From contig JASBZB010000018.1 in the NCBI GenBank assembly GCA_029983695.1, forward strand, positions 1-64,000: DNA of 64,000 bases, written 5' to 3'. This DNA comes from Lutispora sp003527145. GTDB lineage: Bacteria > Bacillota > Clostridia > Lutisporales > Lutisporaceae. Within the stretch, counting starts at the first letter, position 1. Each line of letters begins with the position of its first letter. This document shows, in pieces, positions 61,881 to 64,000 of the stretch. A model generated the notes under the pieces. The model saw only the letters and a program-made list of their open reading frames with translations, had not been told where the DNA came from and searched no databases. The position numbers and the translations under genes are program-made.

Positions 61881-62148
61881 CTTTTAAATTATTAATAATA
61901 TAAAAATATTGCAAAATAAAGACCTTTCTGAGATATATTGACATGTTCTGTGTCACGCCTGCATCGTCCAACTTCTTTTTAAATACCAATTCATCATTGT
62001 TTAAGTTTTCAAATACAAAAGATATGATACTTTTATGTCCAAGATCTAGGATTGCACAAAGATAAGCCTTACTATCAATTCCATATTTCATTTCTGTCAC
62101 ATCAGACAGACACTTCTTATCGAATCCATTTGCATGGTATTCTCTTAT
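61881..62148 (-). pseudogene. IS3-family transposase remnant
   Basis: A fragment of an orfB-type integrase catalytic domain. REYHANGFDKKCLSDVTEMKYG and AILDLGHKSIISFVFEN match the conserved start of the DDE domain (first Asp in SDVTE). It has no start upstream, and it ends early, without the rest of the catalytic domain. No terminal inverted repeats were found. Confidence 0.65.
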
Positions 62149-62168
62149 AGTTTACATGAAAATCGGGC

Positions 62169-62771
62169 TCACATTTTAACCTGATTGTCATCTGAAATAC
62201 CATCTTTCTCTTCATAGACATCCTTGATAAGTGGAAGTGGGCTCTTATTAAACTGTTCATTATTGCTTTCTATCAGCTTCTTTAATTGCATAACACACTT
62301 GGAGATTTCATTTGCCGAATGAAGTCTTCTTGATACGCAAATAGCTGCAGGGTTCTCGCAAATAAAGCATTTTCTCGGCGGCAGACCAATATCACCACGC
62401 CCAACAGGTGATCCGTCTCTGTCCATAACATCAATGTCCAATATGCGTCCTCCGATAATAGATTCTTCAGCTTCTACACATATTTTTTTAATTTCTTTGG
62501 CTTCAGTTTCAGTAGATATAAAAACAGCAGGGCCATCATCTCCTTGTATGCAGTTCTCAAAACAAACTTGATGACCCTTGAAAACTAAAGTTTTATAAAA
62601 GTTATTGCATAGCTTAAGAAAAAGTATCCCAAACTCTTCATCAGTTCTATAAAGAAGCGGTACGCACAAGGTAATAGTAATCAGGCAGTTTTGCTGTTTT
62701 TCAACAATGCTTCTGCGCATTTCCCATCGTTGCTCTCTAGCCGCAAGAACTTTCAGCAACTCTTTATCCAT
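62169..62771 (-). CDS. citX: CitX, holo-citrate lyase synthase family
   Basis: A 200-aa apo-citrate lyase phosphoribosyl-dephospho-CoA transferase. It attaches the prosthetic group to the acyl-carrier subunit of citrate (or citramalate) lyase. Hallmarks are LAAREQRW near the N-terminus and GGRILDIDVMDRDG, GLPPRKCFICENPA and CVSRRLHS. The ATG at 62771 has GGAGGT. The frame stays open 35 codons further upstream but has no site there. It follows citG by 138 bp. No lyase subunits are in the window. Confidence 0.85.
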   Translation of the reverse strand: MDKELLKVLAAREQRWEMRRSIVEKQQNCLITITLCVPLLYRTDEEFGILFLKLCNNFYKTLVFKGHQVCFENCIQGDDGPAVFISTETEAKEIKKICVEAEESIIGGRILDIDVMDRDGSPVGRGDIGLPPRKCFICENPAAICVSRRLHSANEISKCVMQLKKLIESNNEQFNKSPLPLIKDVYEEKDGISDDNQVKM

Positions 62772-62909
62772 ATAGACCTCCATTCCGCCGCTGCCGCTGA
62801 CGGCACAAATAGTAATGAAAAAATGGTGCGCGGTTTCCACCACTTGGTTATCATTAATTTGAAAGATGCCATCCATATTACTGCAGCCAATCCAAATGGT
62901 TGAAAGCTG

Positions 62910-63791
62910 TTAAAGGGAATAAGGATGATATAGAAGATTCTCTATTCTATATAGTGCAATTGTTACTGAGAGGAGGTCTGCACATCCACCAGGGCTTATG
63001 TTGCGTTTAATAAAATCTTCATCAAGCTTAAATAGTGACCTAATACCATCCGGTGATAGGGCACCTCCCAAAGCAAGAATATTATCTGCAGAGCTTTTTA
63101 CATATTCAATTGCATCAATGCCGCATCTGGCAATCACATTAGTATCCACAACTTGAGTCATCAGATGCAGCAGGACTTGTAAATATATATCATTATCACT
63201 ATATTCGCCATGAAAAAATAACTCTTTCATAACTGGCAGCGCATATTTTCTCACAGAATAAAAGCCTGAAGCTGCTTCCCCTCGAATCCCCCGTATCCCG
63301 TAAGCCGTATAAATTTCCCTTCCTTTTGTCATAGGAAGACTAGCATAAGGTCTCAAAAAATCCTTTTCTGCTGCCTTGGCAATTGTACTAACTGCATGGC
63401 AAACTGTATCTGCAGAAAGATCCTGCAGCTCATTACAGCAGTAACCCGCTGCAACAGCGATTATACCTAACGAGAAGATTGCACCTTTATGGGTATTGAC
63501 TCCTTTTGTGGCATTGAACATGGCTTTCTCACATTCTAATCCCAGAGGGCGTATTTTATCTAAAGTAACTGCATCAATGCAGTCAAGATTTCTCCCTATT
63601 TCTGCAAAATGATAAAAATAAGGAGCAATTGCATTAATACTATCTTTAAAAGTAGAAATATCCATATCTTTATGTGCACCATTATTCAGACAATCAACTA
63701 ATCCCGGTTTTGGCGTAGTATGAATCTCTGAAAGGAGGGCAGATATACAGCAGTATCCTATTTGCTCAATTGCCAGCATTATGTTCTTCAT
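62910..63791 (-). CDS. citG: CitG, triphosphoribosyl-dephospho-CoA synthase
   Basis: A 293-aa enzyme that makes the precursor of the citrate-lyase prosthetic group from ATP and dephospho-CoA. Motifs are TTPKPGLVDCLNNGAHKDMD and GVNTHKGAIFSLG, with a C-terminal SPGGCADLL. The ATG at 63791 has AAGGGGAG; the ATG 24 bp upstream has none. It pairs with citX to modify citrate or citramalate lyase. Confidence 0.92.
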   Translation of the reverse strand: MKNIMLAIEQIGYCCISALLSEIHTTPKPGLVDCLNNGAHKDMDISTFKDSINAIAPYFYHFAEIGRNLDCIDAVTLDKIRPLGLECEKAMFNATKGVNTHKGAIFSLGIIAVAAGYCCNELQDLSADTVCHAVSTIAKAAEKDFLRPYASLPMTKGREIYTAYGIRGIRGEAASGFYSVRKYALPVMKELFFHGEYSDNDIYLQVLLHLMTQVVDTNVIARCGIDAIEYVKSSADNILALGGALSPDGIRSLFKLDEDFIKRNISPGGCADLLSVTIALYRIENLLYHPYSL

Positions 63792-63831
63792 AGCTACTCC
63801 CCTTACTATTTGCAACTATAGGAAATCTATT

Positions 63832-64000
63832 TTAACGAATCGATTTTTTCCCTTCTTCTGAAAGCTTCTGACCAATCATTTGAATATTTTCAAGCATTTC
63901 TGCTATGCCTTGAGTAGCATTTGCCTGTTCTTGAGTAATTATGGCGCTTTGTTCAACATTCTTTCTTACGGATTCTATTGAAACTTGAAATTTATTAATA
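63832..64000 (-). CDS. Methyl-accepting chemotaxis protein, C-terminal fragment (cut by window edge)
   Basis: The last ~55 codons of a gene running in from the right. They read as the helical C-terminus of an MCP signalling domain (FQVSIESVRKNVEQSA, ITQEQANATQGIAEML, ending KSIR). The frame is open to the edge. No pentapeptide tether is seen. Confidence 0.75.
   Translation of the reverse strand, partial: INKFQVSIESVRKNVEQSAIITQEQANATQGIAEMLENIQMIGQKLSEEGKKSIR

Noticed and set aside
61861..62100. A 79-aa gene on the minus strand
   Set aside because: It is the tail of a transposase fragment that ends in non-homologous AT-rich DNA, so it is listed as a pseudogene.
1..64000. CRISPR arrays, tRNA or rRNA genes, prophage or integrase modules
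   Set aside because: I looked for regular spaced repeats, tRNA cloverleaf ends and phage-type genes and saw none that could be supported.

Overview
The window looks like chromosome of an anaerobic, spore-forming member of the Clostridia. It is low-GC, with strong AGGAGG-type ribosome binding sites throughout. It carries a gerKA/KC/KB-type germination operon, a T-box leader, an ABC-F factor, a short HisG/HisZ histidine operon and a [NiFe] hydrogenase subunit. No rRNA, tRNA, CRISPR array or intact mobile element was seen.

Layout. 1-1203 (minus): a b5-like heme protein and a [NiFe] hydrogenase small subunit; the operon runs off the left edge. 1276-2788 (plus): a consensus promoter, a T-box with a probable Pro (CCC) specifier, a second partial T-box unit and a TIGR00300-type ornithine cyclodeaminase. 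2803-20916 (minus): a 14-gene catabolic operon. In order of transcription it encodes hydro-lyase beta and alpha subunits, an enamidase-like amidohydrolase, a methylaspartate ammonia-lyase family enzyme, a 6-hydroxynicotinate reductase-like Fe-S flavoprotein, a TAXI-TRAP transporter, a UPF0280 (ApbE-like) protein, a three-subunit molybdenum hydroxylase, an OYE/GltD-like flavoprotein, and an AtuA-like plus DUF4387 pair. A good -24/-12 sigma-54 promoter (21102-21117) precedes it, and next to it lies a PrpR-type sigma-54 activator gene. Three copies of a palindromic element sit only in gaps of this operon. I read it as an uncharacterised anaerobic N-heterocycle degradation system.

23395-26972: an MFS transporter, a small membrane protein and a MocR regulator with repeated TTGGTTG motifs. 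26985-34659 (minus): hisZGDCBHAFIE behind a true attenuator, whose 26-residue leader peptide has four consecutive His codons. 34691-36280: an ABC-F protein. 36417-40284 (plus): spore germination genes. 40298-47730: a GGDEF/EAL protein, a small membrane protein, a secreted stalk-domain protein, a membrane-anchored LuxR regulator and a helical-repeat exported protein.

47961-54708 (minus): a livKHMGF amino-acid ABC transporter behind a GlnK/GlnL-type two-component pair, with 10-bp direct repeats between them. 54853-58884 (minus): pstSCAB followed by a HAD protein where phoU would be expected. 58980-62150: a threonine dehydratase-like enzyme, a broken gene fragment beside a dispersed repeat, a PadR/HAAS pair and an IS3-type transposase remnant. 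62169-63791: citX and citG, the prosthetic-group genes for citrate or citramalate lyase. The right edge cuts through the 3' end of a chemoreceptor gene.
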